Positions 20,288 to 28,181 of a DNA stretch of 64,000 nt are shown one piece after another (the first letter of the stretch is position 1; each line of letters opens with the position of its first letter). The translations under genes were made by a program, and so were the position numbers. The DNA is from Qipengyuania sp. HL-TH1 (lineage in GTDB: Bacteria; Pseudomonadota; Alphaproteobacteria; Sphingomonadales; Sphingomonadaceae). The notes under the pieces are model-generated. The model saw only the letters and a list, made by a program, of their open reading frames with translations, had not been told where the DNA came from and ran no database searches. The stretch covers positions 496,001 to 560,000 of the forward strand of contig NZ_CP142675.1 in assembly GCF_036365825.1 (NCBI RefSeq), in the 5' to 3' direction.

Positions 20288-20937
20288 CCTTCGCGCGCGG
20301 CGCGTATCGCCGCCCCGGCGGCAAAGGGTGTCACCGCGCACAGCCCCAGGCTGATTGCGCCGGTAAGCAGCAACGCGCCCGGATCAGGGCGCGACAGCGC
20401 GCCTGCACCAAAGATCAGGATCGGCACTGCTAGCGGAATGACCATCAGGCCCGCCAGCGCCGCACCGCCGCGCAGGCTCGCGGTGAGCGCGGCCACCGCA
20501 AGGCCGACCGCGGCGAGGCCGGGGGTGCCCGCCAGCAGGCCCAGCAGGACGGTGCGCACCGTCTCTCCCGGCAGGCCCAGCAACGCCGCCGCGGGCAGCG
20601 TGGCGAGCAGCAGCAGCGGCGCGAAGGCCAGCCAGTGCGCGAGCAGCCGCACCGCCATCGCCGCCTCCTCGCTCACCCCGCGCAAGTGCAACTGGTCGAA
20701 CATGCCCGCATCGAGATCGGCAGAAACCAGCTTGTCCAGCGGCAGGATCGCGGCAAGCAGCGCCGCCACCCAGATCACGCCTCCGCCGGTCCGCGCCAGC
20801 AATTGCGCGTCGGGCCCGACCGCGAAAGGGTAGAGCATCGCCACCGCAAGGAAGAACAGCAGCGGCAGCACCCCGCCGCCGCCGCGCCCGCCGGGCAGCA
20901 GCAGCCCGAGATCGCGCCTGAGCAGCGTGCCGATCAT
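20284..20937 (-). CDS. ccmB: Heme exporter subunit CcmB
   Basis: Membrane subunit of the CcmAB(CD) transporter for cytochrome c maturation, which releases holo-CcmE. The 217-residue protein has about six hydrophobic helices (for example LPLLFFLAVAMLYPFAV, LLGLLAGTPGLAAVGLAVAAL and LMVIPLAVPILIFGAGAL). The family-typical LVSADLDAGMFDQLHL loop is present. The length matches CcmB (~220). It starts four bases inside ccmA (ATGA overlap), giving a coupled ccmAB pair. No ccmC or ccmE is seen in the window. Confidence 0.9.
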   Translation of the reverse strand: MIGTLLRRDLGLLLPGGRGGGGVLPLLFFLAVAMLYPFAVGPDAQLLARTGGGVIWVAALLAAILPLDKLVSADLDAGMFDQLHLRGVSEEAAMAVRLLAHWLAFAPLLLLATLPAAALLGLPGETVRTVLLGLLAGTPGLAAVGLAVAALTASLRGGAALAGLMVIPLAVPILIFGAGALSRPDPGALLLTGAISLGLCAVTPFAAGAAIRAAREG

Positions 20938-21515
20938 GCGGCATACTCGGCAAGCTGGATGACTTGCGGCGCGGGCAGGGCGATCGGCTGGTGCGAGGCG
21001 ACAATGGCGATCCCGCCGCCCGCGCAATGCTGCGCGATCAGCGCCTCGAAAGCCGCCTGTGCGTGGCTGTCGAGACCGTTGAGCGGTTCGTCGAGCAGCC
21101 AGATCGGGCAGTTGCGGTTGAGCAATCGCGCAAGCGCGGCGCGCTTCTTCTGCCCGGTCGAGAGATAACGCACCGGTACCTCCATCAGCGGGTCGAGCTG
21201 CAGCAGTTCGAGCGCGCGGCCCGGGTGGGTGCATCCGTCGAGCGCTTCCCAGAATGCCAGCGCCTTGCCCAGTGGCAGATTGGCATCGAGCGCGAGCCGT
21301 TCGTCGACCAGTCCCATCGCTCCGGCGTGGTCCACCGAGCCGGTGAACGGATGCAGCAATCCGGCGAGAATGCGGATCAGGCTCGATTTGCCGATCCCGT
21401 TCGCGCCGGTCACATGCACGGCAGCGCCTTCATCGCAGGTGAGCGAAAACCCGCGAAACAGCAGCCTTTCGCCGCGGCGGCAGGCAATATCCTTTGCGAC
21501 GAGGCGAGGTTGCAT
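20934..21515 (-). CDS. ccmA: Heme exporter ATP-binding subunit CcmA
   Basis: ABC ATPase of the cytochrome c maturation system. The 193-residue domain carries Walker A (GANGIGKSS), the CcmA-type signature LSTGQKKRAALARLL and Walker B (IWLLDEPLNGLD), followed by the SHQ switch histidine. The ATG at 21515 (MQPRLVAKDIACRRGERLLF) gives a full-length N-terminus. It is divergent from the pterin dehydratase gene with 56 bases between starts. Confidence 0.92.
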   Translation of the reverse strand: MQPRLVAKDIACRRGERLLFRGFSLTCDEGAAVHVTGANGIGKSSLIRILAGLLHPFTGSVDHAGAMGLVDERLALDANLPLGKALAFWEALDGCTHPGRALELLQLDPLMEVPVRYLSTGQKKRAALARLLNRNCPIWLLDEPLNGLDSHAQAAFEALIAQHCAGGGIAIVASHQPIALPAPQVIQLAEYAA

Positions 21516-21571
21516 GGGCGGTGGCGATAGGCAAAAGGCGCGCCACCGACAAGTAGAGGAGAATCGCAGCC

Positions 21572-21865
21572 ATGACCGTTGAACAGCTGACCGAGGAAGA
21601 GCGTGGCAGCTGGCTGCGCGGGCTGACCGGCTGGAGCCTCGCCCGTGATGGCAAGGCAATCGTGCGGAGCTTCGAATTCGCCGACTTTTCCGAAGCCTTC
21701 GCCTTCATGACCCGCGTCGCGATGATCGCCGAGACGCGCGACCATCATCCCGAATGGTCGAATGTCTACAACCGCGTGGAGATCACCCTGACCACGCATG
21801 ACGCCAGCGGGCTGTCGCTGCGCGACGTCAAGATGGCGCGCAAGATCGACGCGCTGCTCGGCTAG
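21572..21865 (+). CDS. phhB: 4a-hydroxytetrahydrobiopterin dehydratase (PCD/DCoH)
   Basis: A 97-residue enzyme that dehydrates the 4a-carbinolamine pterin formed by aromatic amino acid hydroxylases. The active-site His pair lies in [18 protein letters not shown] (His58, His59), and the third His (His76) in [11 protein letters not shown]. Length and fold are standard. An AGAGGAGA ribosome-binding site precedes the ATG. It could also act in molybdopterin or folate metabolism; no hydroxylase gene is in the window. Confidence 0.93.
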   Translation: MTVEQLTEEERGSWLRGLTGWSLARDGKAIVRSFEFADFSEAFAFMTRVAMIAETRDHHPEWSNVYNRVEITLTTHDASGLSLRDVKMARKIDALLG

Positions 21866-21868
21866 GAC

Positions 21869-22675
21869 TTACCGGCCCATCGGGCGCCCGCCAGCGCGGG
21901 TTCCCTTGCGTACCCGACCCGGCAACCAACGCGCGGCAAAGGCCATGCGTTTGGCGGTCTTGCCGACGGTGGTGTGCAGCCTTTCACCATGCACAGCGGC
22001 CCATGCCGCCGCCGCCACGTCGTCGACCGGCGTGATCTCGAGGCCGGAATCGGTCACGCGCTGGCGGATGCCTTCATTGGACCGGGCGTTGGGATTGTGA
22101 TCGAGCAGCGGCGTGTCGATGAAGCTGGGCATCAGCGAGCGGACATTGATGCCGTCTTCGGCCCATTCGCCATCGAGGCTCTCGGTCACCGCGCGCACCC
22201 CGAACTTGGTCGCTGAATAGACGCTTGCCCCCGGTGTGCCATAAATGCCCGCCGCGCTGGCGGTGTTGAGCAGGCACGATCCCGGCGCGGTCTTCGCCAG
22301 ATGCGGATGCGCCGCCTGCGCGCCGAACAGCACGCCCTTGAGATTGATATCGAGGCAGCGCTCGATTTCCTCGGCGCTGTTTTCGAGCAGCGAGCCGCCA
22401 AGCGGGATGCCCGCATTGTTGAAGACCACGTCGATCCGGCCGCCCGCCGCCACCGAGAACGCCTCGAGCGCTTCGTCCCATGCCGCGCGGTCGCGCACGT
22501 CAAGGACATGGCCATAGACGAAGCCGTTACCGATCATGTCCTCGGTTTCGCGCATGCCCGCCTTGTCGATATCGCCCAGACCGACGAACCAGCCGCGCTC
22601 GCCGAAATGCAGCGCGACCGCGCGCCCGATACCCGACCCGCCGCCGGTGATGAAAATCGCCTTGCGCTCGCTCAC
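21869..22675 (-). CDS. Short-chain dehydrogenase/reductase (SDR)
   Basis: A 268-residue classical SDR. It has the Rossmann motif TGGGSGIG (10-17), NNAG (86-89), the active-site Asn111, Ser140, Tyr153 and Lys157 (YSATK), and a C-terminal extension rich in Arg and Gly (RWLPGRVRKGTRAGGRP). The Asp at the end of beta-2 (GDIDKAG) suggests NAD rather than NADP. The substrate is not identifiable. It lies 21 bases downstream of the glycosylase gene in the same direction. Confidence 0.88.
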   Translation of the reverse strand: MSERKAIFITGGGSGIGRAVALHFGERGWFVGLGDIDKAGMRETEDMIGNGFVYGHVLDVRDRAAWDEALEAFSVAAGGRIDVVFNNAGIPLGGSLLENSAEEIERCLDINLKGVLFGAQAAHPHLAKTAPGSCLLNTASAAGIYGTPGASVYSATKFGVRAVTESLDGEWAEDGINVRSLMPSFIDTPLLDHNPNARSNEGIRQRVTDSGLEITPVDDVAAAAWAAVHGERLHTTVGKTAKRMAFAARWLPGRVRKGTRAGGRPMGR

Positions 22676-22696
22676 TGTCTCTCTCCCTCGTGCGCG

Positions 22697-23314
22697 CTAC
22701 AGCGCGGCATTGGTGTATGCGTGCCAGGTGAAGATGGCCATTGCGCCGCGATGCGGCCGCCAGTCTTCGCCGATGGTACGGGTTTCCTTTTCGCTCGGCC
22801 GCGCTGCCAGTTCGAGCATGCGGCCGACCGCTTCCTGGACCGCCAGATCGCCCGCGGGCCAGATATCGGGCCGCCCTTCGGCAAACAGCAGATAGATTTC
22901 CGCCGACCAGCGCCCGATGCCCTTGATCCGGGTCAACTCGGCAATCGCCGCCTCATCGTCCTGGGGAAGACTCGCGAGGTCGAGTTCGCCGCTGGCCACC
23001 AGTTCGCATAGGCTGCGCGCATAGCCCTGTTTCTGCCGCGACAGGCCGCAGGCGCGCAGCGTATCGAAATCGCGCGCCAGCACTTCGTGCGCGGGCATGG
23101 CTTCGCCCAGTTCGGCTTCGAGCTTGGCCCACACCGCATCCGCGGACGCGACGCTGACCTGCTGCCCGACGATCGTCCGCAGCAGCGTGCGGTAACCGGT
23201 GGGGCGAATGCGTTCTTCGGGATAGCCGCAGCGCTCCAGCGCCCCGGCTACAACGGGGTCGGATGCAGCGACCGTATCGAGGTGCGTGCGCAATTGTGCG
23301 TTGGTCAGCCCCAT
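22697..23314 (-). CDS. DNA-3-methyladenine glycosylase II family protein (AlkA-like)
   Basis: A 205-residue base-excision repair enzyme of the HhH-GPD superfamily that removes alkylated purines. The helix-hairpin-helix is LTRIKGIGRWSAEIYLLF (about 128-144), followed by the catalytic Asp156 in DIWPAGDLAVQ. It lacks the N-terminal domain of E. coli AlkA, as many short bacterial versions do. The start at ATG 23314 (MGLTNAQLRTHLDTVAASDP) matches the family length. It is divergent from the ferredoxin gene. Confidence 0.9.
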   Translation of the reverse strand: MGLTNAQLRTHLDTVAASDPVVAGALERCGYPEERIRPTGYRTLLRTIVGQQVSVASADAVWAKLEAELGEAMPAHEVLARDFDTLRACGLSRQKQGYARSLCELVASGELDLASLPQDDEAAIAELTRIKGIGRWSAEIYLLFAEGRPDIWPAGDLAVQEAVGRMLELAARPSEKETRTIGEDWRPHRGAMAIFTWHAYTNAAL

Positions 23315-23404
23315 GGCGAGTGCGCTTGCCTTCCCCGTCGCGATTGAATAGCAGCGCGACGCATAGGGTCGACCAGTAGCCCTTTGCAACCGAGGAAACA
23401 CGCA

Positions 23405-23722
23405 ATGCCGAAACTGACCGTGACCACCCGCGAAGGCGAAACCAGCGAGATCGACGTCGCCGACGGCCTGACCGTGATGGAAGCGATCCGCGACAATGGC
23501 TTCGACGAGCTGCTGGCGCTGTGTGGCGGCTGCTGTTCCTGCGCGACCTGCCATGTGCATGTCGATCCGGCGTTTGCCGACAAGCTGCCCGAACTGAGCG
23601 AGGACGAGGACGACCTGCTCGAATCCACCGATCACCGCCAGCCGACTTCGCGCCTGTCGTGCCAGATCCCCTTCACTGCGGAACTCGACGGGTTGAAGGT
23701 TACTATCGCGCCTGAAGACTGA
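23405..23722 (+). CDS. 2Fe-2S ferredoxin (adrenodoxin/putidaredoxin type)
   Basis: A 105-residue electron carrier. The four cluster ligands are Cys40, Cys46 and Cys49 ([10 protein letters not shown]) and Cys86 in LSCQIPF. The spacing C-x5-C-x2-C identifies the vertebrate-type/FdxB class that serves P450s and other oxygenases. GAGGAAA lies eight bases before the ATG. No P450 or reductase is adjacent, so the partner is unknown. Confidence 0.93.
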   Translation: MPKLTVTTREGETSEIDVADGLTVMEAIRDNGFDELLALCGGCCSCATCHVHVDPAFADKLPELSEDEDDLLESTDHRQPTSRLSCQIPFTAELDGLKVTIAPED

Positions 23723-23764
23723 TGTTGTTTGCAGGTTCGGGCCGGCGCGCCTAATTCCCGACCC

Positions 23765-24781
23765 ATGACTGCAATTCCCGTACGCGAGCATACGCTCGAC
23801 CTCATCGGCAACACTCCGCTGGTCCGCCTCCAAGGACCGAGCGAGGAAGCCGGCTGCGACATCTTTGGTAAATGCGAATTCGCCAATCCGGGCGCCAGCG
23901 TGAAGGATCGCGCGGCGCTTTACATCATCCGTGATGCAGAAGAGCGCGGCGAACTCAAACCCGGTGGCACGGTGGTCGAAGGGACCGCGGGCAATACCGG
24001 GATCGGCATCGCGCTGGTGGCCAATGCGCTGGGCTATCGCACGATTATCGTGATGCCCGACAACCAGTCGAAGGAAAAGATGGACACGCTCCGCGCCCTG
24101 GGCGCGGAACTGGTCACGGTGCCGCCGACCAAATATGCCGACTGCAACCATTTCCAGCACGTCTCGCGCCGCATGGCGGAAGAACTCGACGGCGCGGTCT
24201 GGGCGGGCCAGTTCGACAATACCGCCAATCGCAAGGCGCATATCGAAACCACGGCGAAGGAACTGTGGGACCAGCTCGAGGGCCGGATCGACGGCTTCAC
24301 CTGCGCGGCGGGCACGGGCGGCACCATCGCCGGCGTCGGCATGGGGCTGAAGGAACTGGACGAAACCGTCACCATCGCGCTGACCGACCCGCATGGCGCG
24401 GCGCTGTATAACTACTTCGCCAATGGCGAGCTCAAGGCCGAAGGGTCTTCCGTGGCCGAAGGGATCGGGCAGGGGCGCATCACCGGCAATCTCGAAGGTG
24501 CGCCGATCGATACGCAGTTCCGCATTTCAGACGAGGAAGGCCTGACCTGGGTGGCCCGCCTGCTCCGCGAAGAGGGTCTGTGCCTCGGCCTGTCCTCGGG
24601 CATCAATGTGGCCGGCGCGATTGCGCTGGGCAAGCAATTGGTGGCCGAAGGGCGCGAGAACCCGCGCGTGGCCACCATCCTGTGCGACACCGGCTTCCGC
24701 TACCTCTCGACGCTCTACAGCGCCGAATGGCTGGCCGCGAAGGGCCTGCCGGTGTTCGATTGGTTGCAAAGCGGCGATTGA
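23765..24781 (+). CDS. cysK: Cysteine synthase (O-acetylserine sulfhydrylase)
   Basis: A PLP enzyme that makes cysteine from O-acetylserine and sulfide. The PLP lysine is Lys47 in NPGASVKDRAAL. The substrate loop is EGTAGNTGIG, the phosphate-binding loop AAGTGGTIAG, and the C-terminal serine region LSSGINVAGA. The 338-residue length and motifs fit CysK-type enzymes; a cystathionine beta-synthase-like role cannot be excluded. I chose the ATG at 23765 (MTAIPVREHTLDLIGNTPLV). Confidence 0.92.
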   Translation: MTAIPVREHTLDLIGNTPLVRLQGPSEEAGCDIFGKCEFANPGASVKDRAALYIIRDAEERGELKPGGTVVEGTAGNTGIGIALVANALGYRTIIVMPDNQSKEKMDTLRALGAELVTVPPTKYADCNHFQHVSRRMAEELDGAVWAGQFDNTANRKAHIETTAKELWDQLEGRIDGFTCAAGTGGTIAGVGMGLKELDETVTIALTDPHGAALYNYFANGELKAEGSSVAEGIGQGRITGNLEGAPIDTQFRISDEEGLTWVARLLREEGLCLGLSSGINVAGAIALGKQLVAEGRENPRVATILCDTGFRYLSTLYSAEWLAAKGLPVFDWLQSGD

Positions 24782-24806
24782 CTGCCCGCCACGGGTCCCT
24801 ACGCTT

Positions 24807-25178
24807 ATGCGCGTGCACCAATTTTTCGATATGAGCCGCAAGCCGCCGGTGGGTGAGCTGCCCGAAGTGCCGGGTAGCGATGCCCGGCGCGAACGCACCG
24901 TGCAGCGCCTGCAGATCGGGATCACCGGCATCGTCATGATGATCCTGCTCGTCGGGCTGGCGAGTATCATCCAGAACCGCGCCGCGGAAACCGACGCGAC
25001 GACCGTGCCTGCGGCCGCGCCGACCACCGAACCGACGCAGGCCGCGCCGCAGAACGACCCGCTGGTCGAGGCCGGCGTGGTTCCCGATCTTCCGGCCGAA
25101 CCCAGCGCGACGCCCAATGCCGCGCCGACCTCTGGGCCGCAGACCACGACCGATGCGCCGCCTCCCGCTGCTAACTAG
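24807..25178 (+). CDS. Small membrane-anchored protein of unknown function
   Basis: A 123-residue protein that I do not recognise. It has one transmembrane helix at about residues 38-57 (QIGITGIVMMILLVGLASII) and a low-complexity Pro/Ala/Thr-rich tail of ~65 residues, probably periplasmic. The start is ATG 24807; ATG 24831 (MSRKPPVGEL) is also possible, and neither has a clear ribosome-binding site. The 3' end overlaps the next lipoprotein gene by 26 bases in another frame, suggesting they are expressed together. Confidence 0.65.
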   Translation: MRVHQFFDMSRKPPVGELPEVPGSDARRERTVQRLQIGITGIVMMILLVGLASIIQNRAAETDATTVPAAAPTTEPTQAAPQNDPLVEAGVVPDLPAEPSATPNAAPTSGPQTTTDAPPPAAN

Positions 25179-25911
25179 CACGCTTTCCTTGCTCATGGCG
25201 CTGCTCGCCGCGGCCTGCTCTCCGGGGGAGGCGCGGCATGAAGTGGTTTCCAAACCGCGCGTCGGGCTGTTCTCGAGCCTGCCGCTCTATTGGGGCGAGG
25301 GCGAGTTCGGCGCGATGCTGGAAGGCGGGGGCCAGAAGGACTGGGTGCGCGAGGAACTCGAGACGCGTTTCGAACTGGTCCCGCTCGATACGCTTGAGCC
25401 CGATGCACTGGCAGGGCTCGACCGCGTGATCCTGGCGCAGCCGCGCGCGCTGGCACCGTCGGAGAATGTCTCTTTCGATCAATGGGTGATGCAGGGCGGA
25501 CAGGCGGTGATCCTCGCCGATCCGATGCTGACGCGCCACTCGCGCTACCCGATCGGCGACCGGCGCCGACCACAGGATGTCGTCCTCTTGTCGCCGATCT
25601 TCTCGCATTGGGGGGTCGAACTGCTGTTCGACGACAGTCAGCCCGGCGGGGAGCGGATGGCCGAAGTGCAGGGGCAAGCCGTCCCGGTGGCGCTGCGCGG
25701 CCGTTTTGCGCGTCAGGACAGCAGTTCCTGCGCGATCCTTGCCGATGGGTTGCTCGTCCGCTGCGCGCGCGGCAGCGGGTTGGCGGTCCTGTTCGCCGAT
25801 GCGGCGGTGCTCGACTGGGACGGCAGCGGCCCCGTTCCGCAGGAGCGCAAGGACGCCCTGTGGGCCGTGCTCGGGCCGGTGACCCTCGACCAACCAGCCG
25901 ATACCGACTGA
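25153..25911 (+). CDS. GldG-like lipoprotein
   Basis: A 252-residue predicted lipoprotein. The signal peptide ends in LMALLAAAC. The body contains KPRVGLFSSLPLYWGEG, then LDTLEPDALAGLDRVILAQP and FDQWVMQGGQAVILADPML. This pattern resembles the soluble IFT52/GldG-like domain found in ABC-transport auxiliary proteins, but the membrane half is absent. Function is unknown. It ends at the start of the mraZ regulatory region and overlaps the preceding small membrane protein gene. Confidence 0.68.
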   Translation: MRRLPLLTSTLSLLMALLAAACSPGEARHEVVSKPRVGLFSSLPLYWGEGEFGAMLEGGGQKDWVREELETRFELVPLDTLEPDALAGLDRVILAQPRALAPSENVSFDQWVMQGGQAVILADPMLTRHSRYPIGDRRRPQDVVLLSPIFSHWGVELLFDDSQPGGERMAEVQGQAVPVALRGRFARQDSSSCAILADGLLVRCARGSGLAVLFADAAVLDWDGSGPVPQERKDALWAVLGPVTLDQPADTD

Positions 25912-25913
25912 CC

Positions 25914-26114
25914 GGGGATTTCACGGGTGAGGCCCGGAGAAATCGCGGGATTCTTCGCTCGACTCCGCACAAAGCCACGCGTTTCCAGTCCCTTCGTTAA
26001 GGAACTGGTAACGAATTCGAGGCCGGGCGCGGGAAAAATATGGCTGTAAAACAATAGCCTACGGGCTTATCCCGTGAAATCCCGCAATTTTCCCTTCCAT
26101 CCCCGGCTGACCCG
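25914..26114. promoter_or_regulatory. GGG-repeat region upstream of mraZ (candidate MraZ operator)
   Basis: The 346-base gap before mraZ holds two arrays of GGG triplets at about 10-bp spacing. The first is on the plus strand (25915, 25925 and, slightly out of phase, 25947). The second is on the minus strand (26071, 26081, 26092, 26101 and 26111). The two share a 13-bp inverted repeat, GGGATTTCACGGG (25915-25927 and the complement at 26071-26083). E. coli MraZ binds TGGGN repeats with 10-bp phasing upstream of its own gene, so autoregulation of the dcw operon is a reasonable inference. Confidence 0.5.
25997..26011. promoter_or_regulatory. CtrA-like site upstream of mraZ (one mismatch)
   Basis: TTAA-N7-GTAA, one base from the CtrA consensus, lies between the two GGG-repeat arrays of the dcw control region. 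Such near matches also occur by chance. Confidence 0.3.
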
Positions 26115-26177
26115 CGATAAACCGCAATCACATCGGACAAGGACTGTCTCTGCGCGCTCGGCCCGTGGGCCAAGCGG

Positions 26178-26199
26178 CTCGCCCCCATGCTCGGGCGAG
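26178..26199 (+). other. Leader stem-loop upstream of mraZ
   Basis: CTCGCCC and GGGCGAG pair perfectly around an 8-base loop, about 60 bases before the mraZ start and just before a GAGGGAGGAAGG purine tract. No T run follows. It probably lies in the mraZ leader; its role is unknown. Confidence 0.35.
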
Positions 26200-26257
26200 G
26201 GAGGAAGGTTTTGCCCGGTGAGGAGGCAAATTAAACCGGTATTGGGGTTTGGAGACA

Positions 26258-26743
26258 GTGTCGTTCGGAGGGTACAGCGGTCAGGCCTATTCGCCAGCAG
26301 GCGATAAGGGCCGCTTTGTGCTTCCGCCCCTGTTTCGCAAGGCGGTGAAGGACAGCAGCGATGGCCGCGTGCTGTGCCTGATGAAGCACCCCAGCTGGAA
26401 CTGCCTCGTCGGCTTCGGCCTCTCGCGCAAACCCGAACTCGAAGCGCAGCTCGACCGCGAGGAAGAACTCGCCGTCCGCCTGGGCAAGGAATTCGACCGC
26501 GATACGCGCTCCAGCCAGCTTTTCGGCTTCCAGGAAATGCCGTTCGACGACAGCGGCCGCTTCGTCATGCCCGAACATCTGCGGATGCTCGGCAAGATCG
26601 AGGACGGGCTCTATTTCCAGGGCGGTGGCCGGTTCTTCACGCTGTGGAACCCGGGTGAACTCGCTCAGATGGGCGACGATTGGGCGGGCGCGAAGGCGGC
26701 CTGCGAAAGCTTCCTCGCCGATGCGAAGGCGAAGGGCAAATGA
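26258..26743 (+). CDS. mraZ: Transcriptional regulator MraZ
   Basis: First gene of the division and cell-wall cluster and a DNA-binding repressor of it. The 161-residue protein has two SpoVT/AbrB-like swapped-hairpin repeats: [25 protein letters not shown] and [21 protein letters not shown], each with the DxKGR/DxxGR core. I chose GTG 26258 because GGAG sits four bases upstream and the protein then starts close to GGYSG; a TTG nine bases earlier is less likely. Its stop overlaps rsmH (ATGA). Confidence 0.93.
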   Translation: MSFGGYSGQAYSPAGDKGRFVLPPLFRKAVKDSSDGRVLCLMKHPSWNCLVGFGLSRKPELEAQLDREEELAVRLGKEFDRDTRSSQLFGFQEMPFDDSGRFVMPEHLRMLGKIEDGLYFQGGGRFFTLWNPGELAQMGDDWAGAKAACESFLADAKAKGK

Positions 26744-27678
26744 GCGCCGCGCCGCATATTCCCGTGCTCCTCGACGAGGTGATCGACGCGCTTGATCCGC
26801 AGCCGGGCGACGTGATCGTCGACGCGACCTTCGGGGCGGGCGGCTATACGCGCGCGCTGCTCGAGCGCGGCGCCACCGTGCATGCCTTCGACCGCGATCC
26901 CGACGCCATCGCTTCGGGTCGCAGCTGGAACGAAACGGGCGAGAACCCGCCGCGCCTCGTTCTCCATCCGCATCGCTTCTCCGAAATGCTTGACGTCATG
27001 ACGTCGGCGGGCGTTGCGCGGGTCGATGGGGTGGTGATGGATATCGGCGTCTCCTCGATGCAGCTCGACCAGGCGGAGCGCGGCTTTGCCTTCTCGGCCG
27101 ATGGACCGCTGGACATGCGCATGAGCCAGGACGGCGAAAGCGCGGCCGATTTCCTCAATTCGGCGGACGAAAAAGCGATCGCCGACGTGCTCTATCTCTA
27201 TGGCGAGGAGCGCCAGTCGCGCCGCGTCGCGCGCGCCATCGTTGCTGCGCGTCCGCTGGAAACGACCGGCGCGCTGGCGCGGGTCGTGCGCAAGGCGCTC
27301 GGCCACAAACCGCATGACAAGAAGGACCCCGCCACGCGGACCTTCCAGGCGGTCAGGATTCATGTGAACGGCGAACTCGACGAACTGGCCCATGGCCTGT
27401 CGGCGGCCGAGCATTTGCTGCGCGAAGGGGGCCGCCTCGCGGTGGTCAGCTTCCACAGCCTCGAAGACCGGATCGTCAAGCGCTTCCTGCGCGAGGCGTC
27501 CTCAACCCCGAGTGCCTCGCGTCATGTCCCCTTGGCGGCGCAGGATGATCCGGTCTTTTCCAATGTCAGCAAGGCGATCAAGCCCGGCGAGGCCGAAATC
27601 GCGCGCAATCCGCGCTCGCGCTCGTCCGTGCTGCGCCATGCCACGCGTACCGCCACACCGGCGCGGGAAGCCGCGTGA
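26740..27678 (+). CDS. rsmH: 16S rRNA (cytosine1402-N4)-methyltransferase
   Basis: SAM-dependent enzyme that methylates C1402 in the ribosomal P site. The 312-residue protein carries the [12 protein letters not shown]-terminus, the SAM-binding [17 protein letters not shown] and AFDRDPDAI, the motif [24 protein letters not shown], and the C-terminal [16 protein letters not shown]. Start ATG 26740 overlaps the mraZ stop, and the end overlaps ftsL (TGATG). Confidence 0.97.
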   Translation: MSAAPHIPVLLDEVIDALDPQPGDVIVDATFGAGGYTRALLERGATVHAFDRDPDAIASGRSWNETGENPPRLVLHPHRFSEMLDVMTSAGVARVDGVVMDIGVSSMQLDQAERGFAFSADGPLDMRMSQDGESAADFLNSADEKAIADVLYLYGEERQSRRVARAIVAARPLETTGALARVVRKALGHKPHDKKDPATRTFQAVRIHVNGELDELAHGLSAAEHLLREGGRLAVVSFHSLEDRIVKRFLREASSTPSASRHVPLAAQDDPVFSNVSKAIKPGEAEIARNPRSRSSVLRHATRTATPAREAA

Positions 27679-28181
27679 TGGTCGGGGGTTCGCGCATCCG
27701 TCAGATCGGCTGGGCACTGGTGCTGGGCATCTGCTTTGCGCTGCTGCTCGCGCTGACCTTCAAGGTCAATGCGGTGAAAAGCGACGTGCGCCTCGCCGAA
27801 CGCCAGATCATTGCCGCGCAGCAGGCCAAGCTCATGCTCGACACCGAATTCGAGACCCGCGCCAGCCAGCAGCAGCTGTCCGACTGGAACGCGGTCGAAT
27901 TCGGCTATGCCGCGCCGCGCGCTGACCAATATCTCGAAAGCGAACGCCAGCTCGCCGTGCTCGGGACCCCTCGCGGGATCGATGCGCCGGACCCGGTGCG
28001 CGTGGCGCTCAACCGGCCCGCGCCCGAAAGCGAGAGCCTGTTCGCCGAATGGATGGATGACGAGGGCGCGGACAGCGCCGCCCGGCCCGAACGCCGCGAG
28101 CTTGCTGCTGCGGGCGGTCTCGCCGAACGGCTGGCGAGCCCCGCGGTCGGCATGGCCGCGGTCGCCGAGGTGAGCCAGTGA
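27678..28181 (+). CDS. ftsL: Cell division protein FtsL-like
   Basis: A 167-residue bitopic protein in the ftsL position between rsmH and ftsI. A single transmembrane helix lies at about residues 11-28 (IGWALVLGICFALLLALT). A predicted coiled coil follows (VKSDVRLAERQIIAAQQAKLMLDTEFETRASQ), as needed for the FtsQLB complex. The tail after ~residue 85 is longer and more acidic than usual. FtsL diverges quickly, so the call rests mainly on topology and gene order. Confidence 0.85.
   Translation: MVGGSRIRQIGWALVLGICFALLLALTFKVNAVKSDVRLAERQIIAAQQAKLMLDTEFETRASQQQLSDWNAVEFGYAAPRADQYLESERQLAVLGTPRGIDAPDPVRVALNRPAPESESLFAEWMDDEGADSAARPERRELAAAGGLAERLASPAVGMAAVAEVSQ

Noticed and set aside
25912..26257. 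Possible RNase P RNA (rnpB) before mraZ
   Set aside because: GAGGGAGGAAGG faintly recalls the conserved GAGGAAAGTCC core, but the rest of the core and the needed length (~400 bases) are missing.
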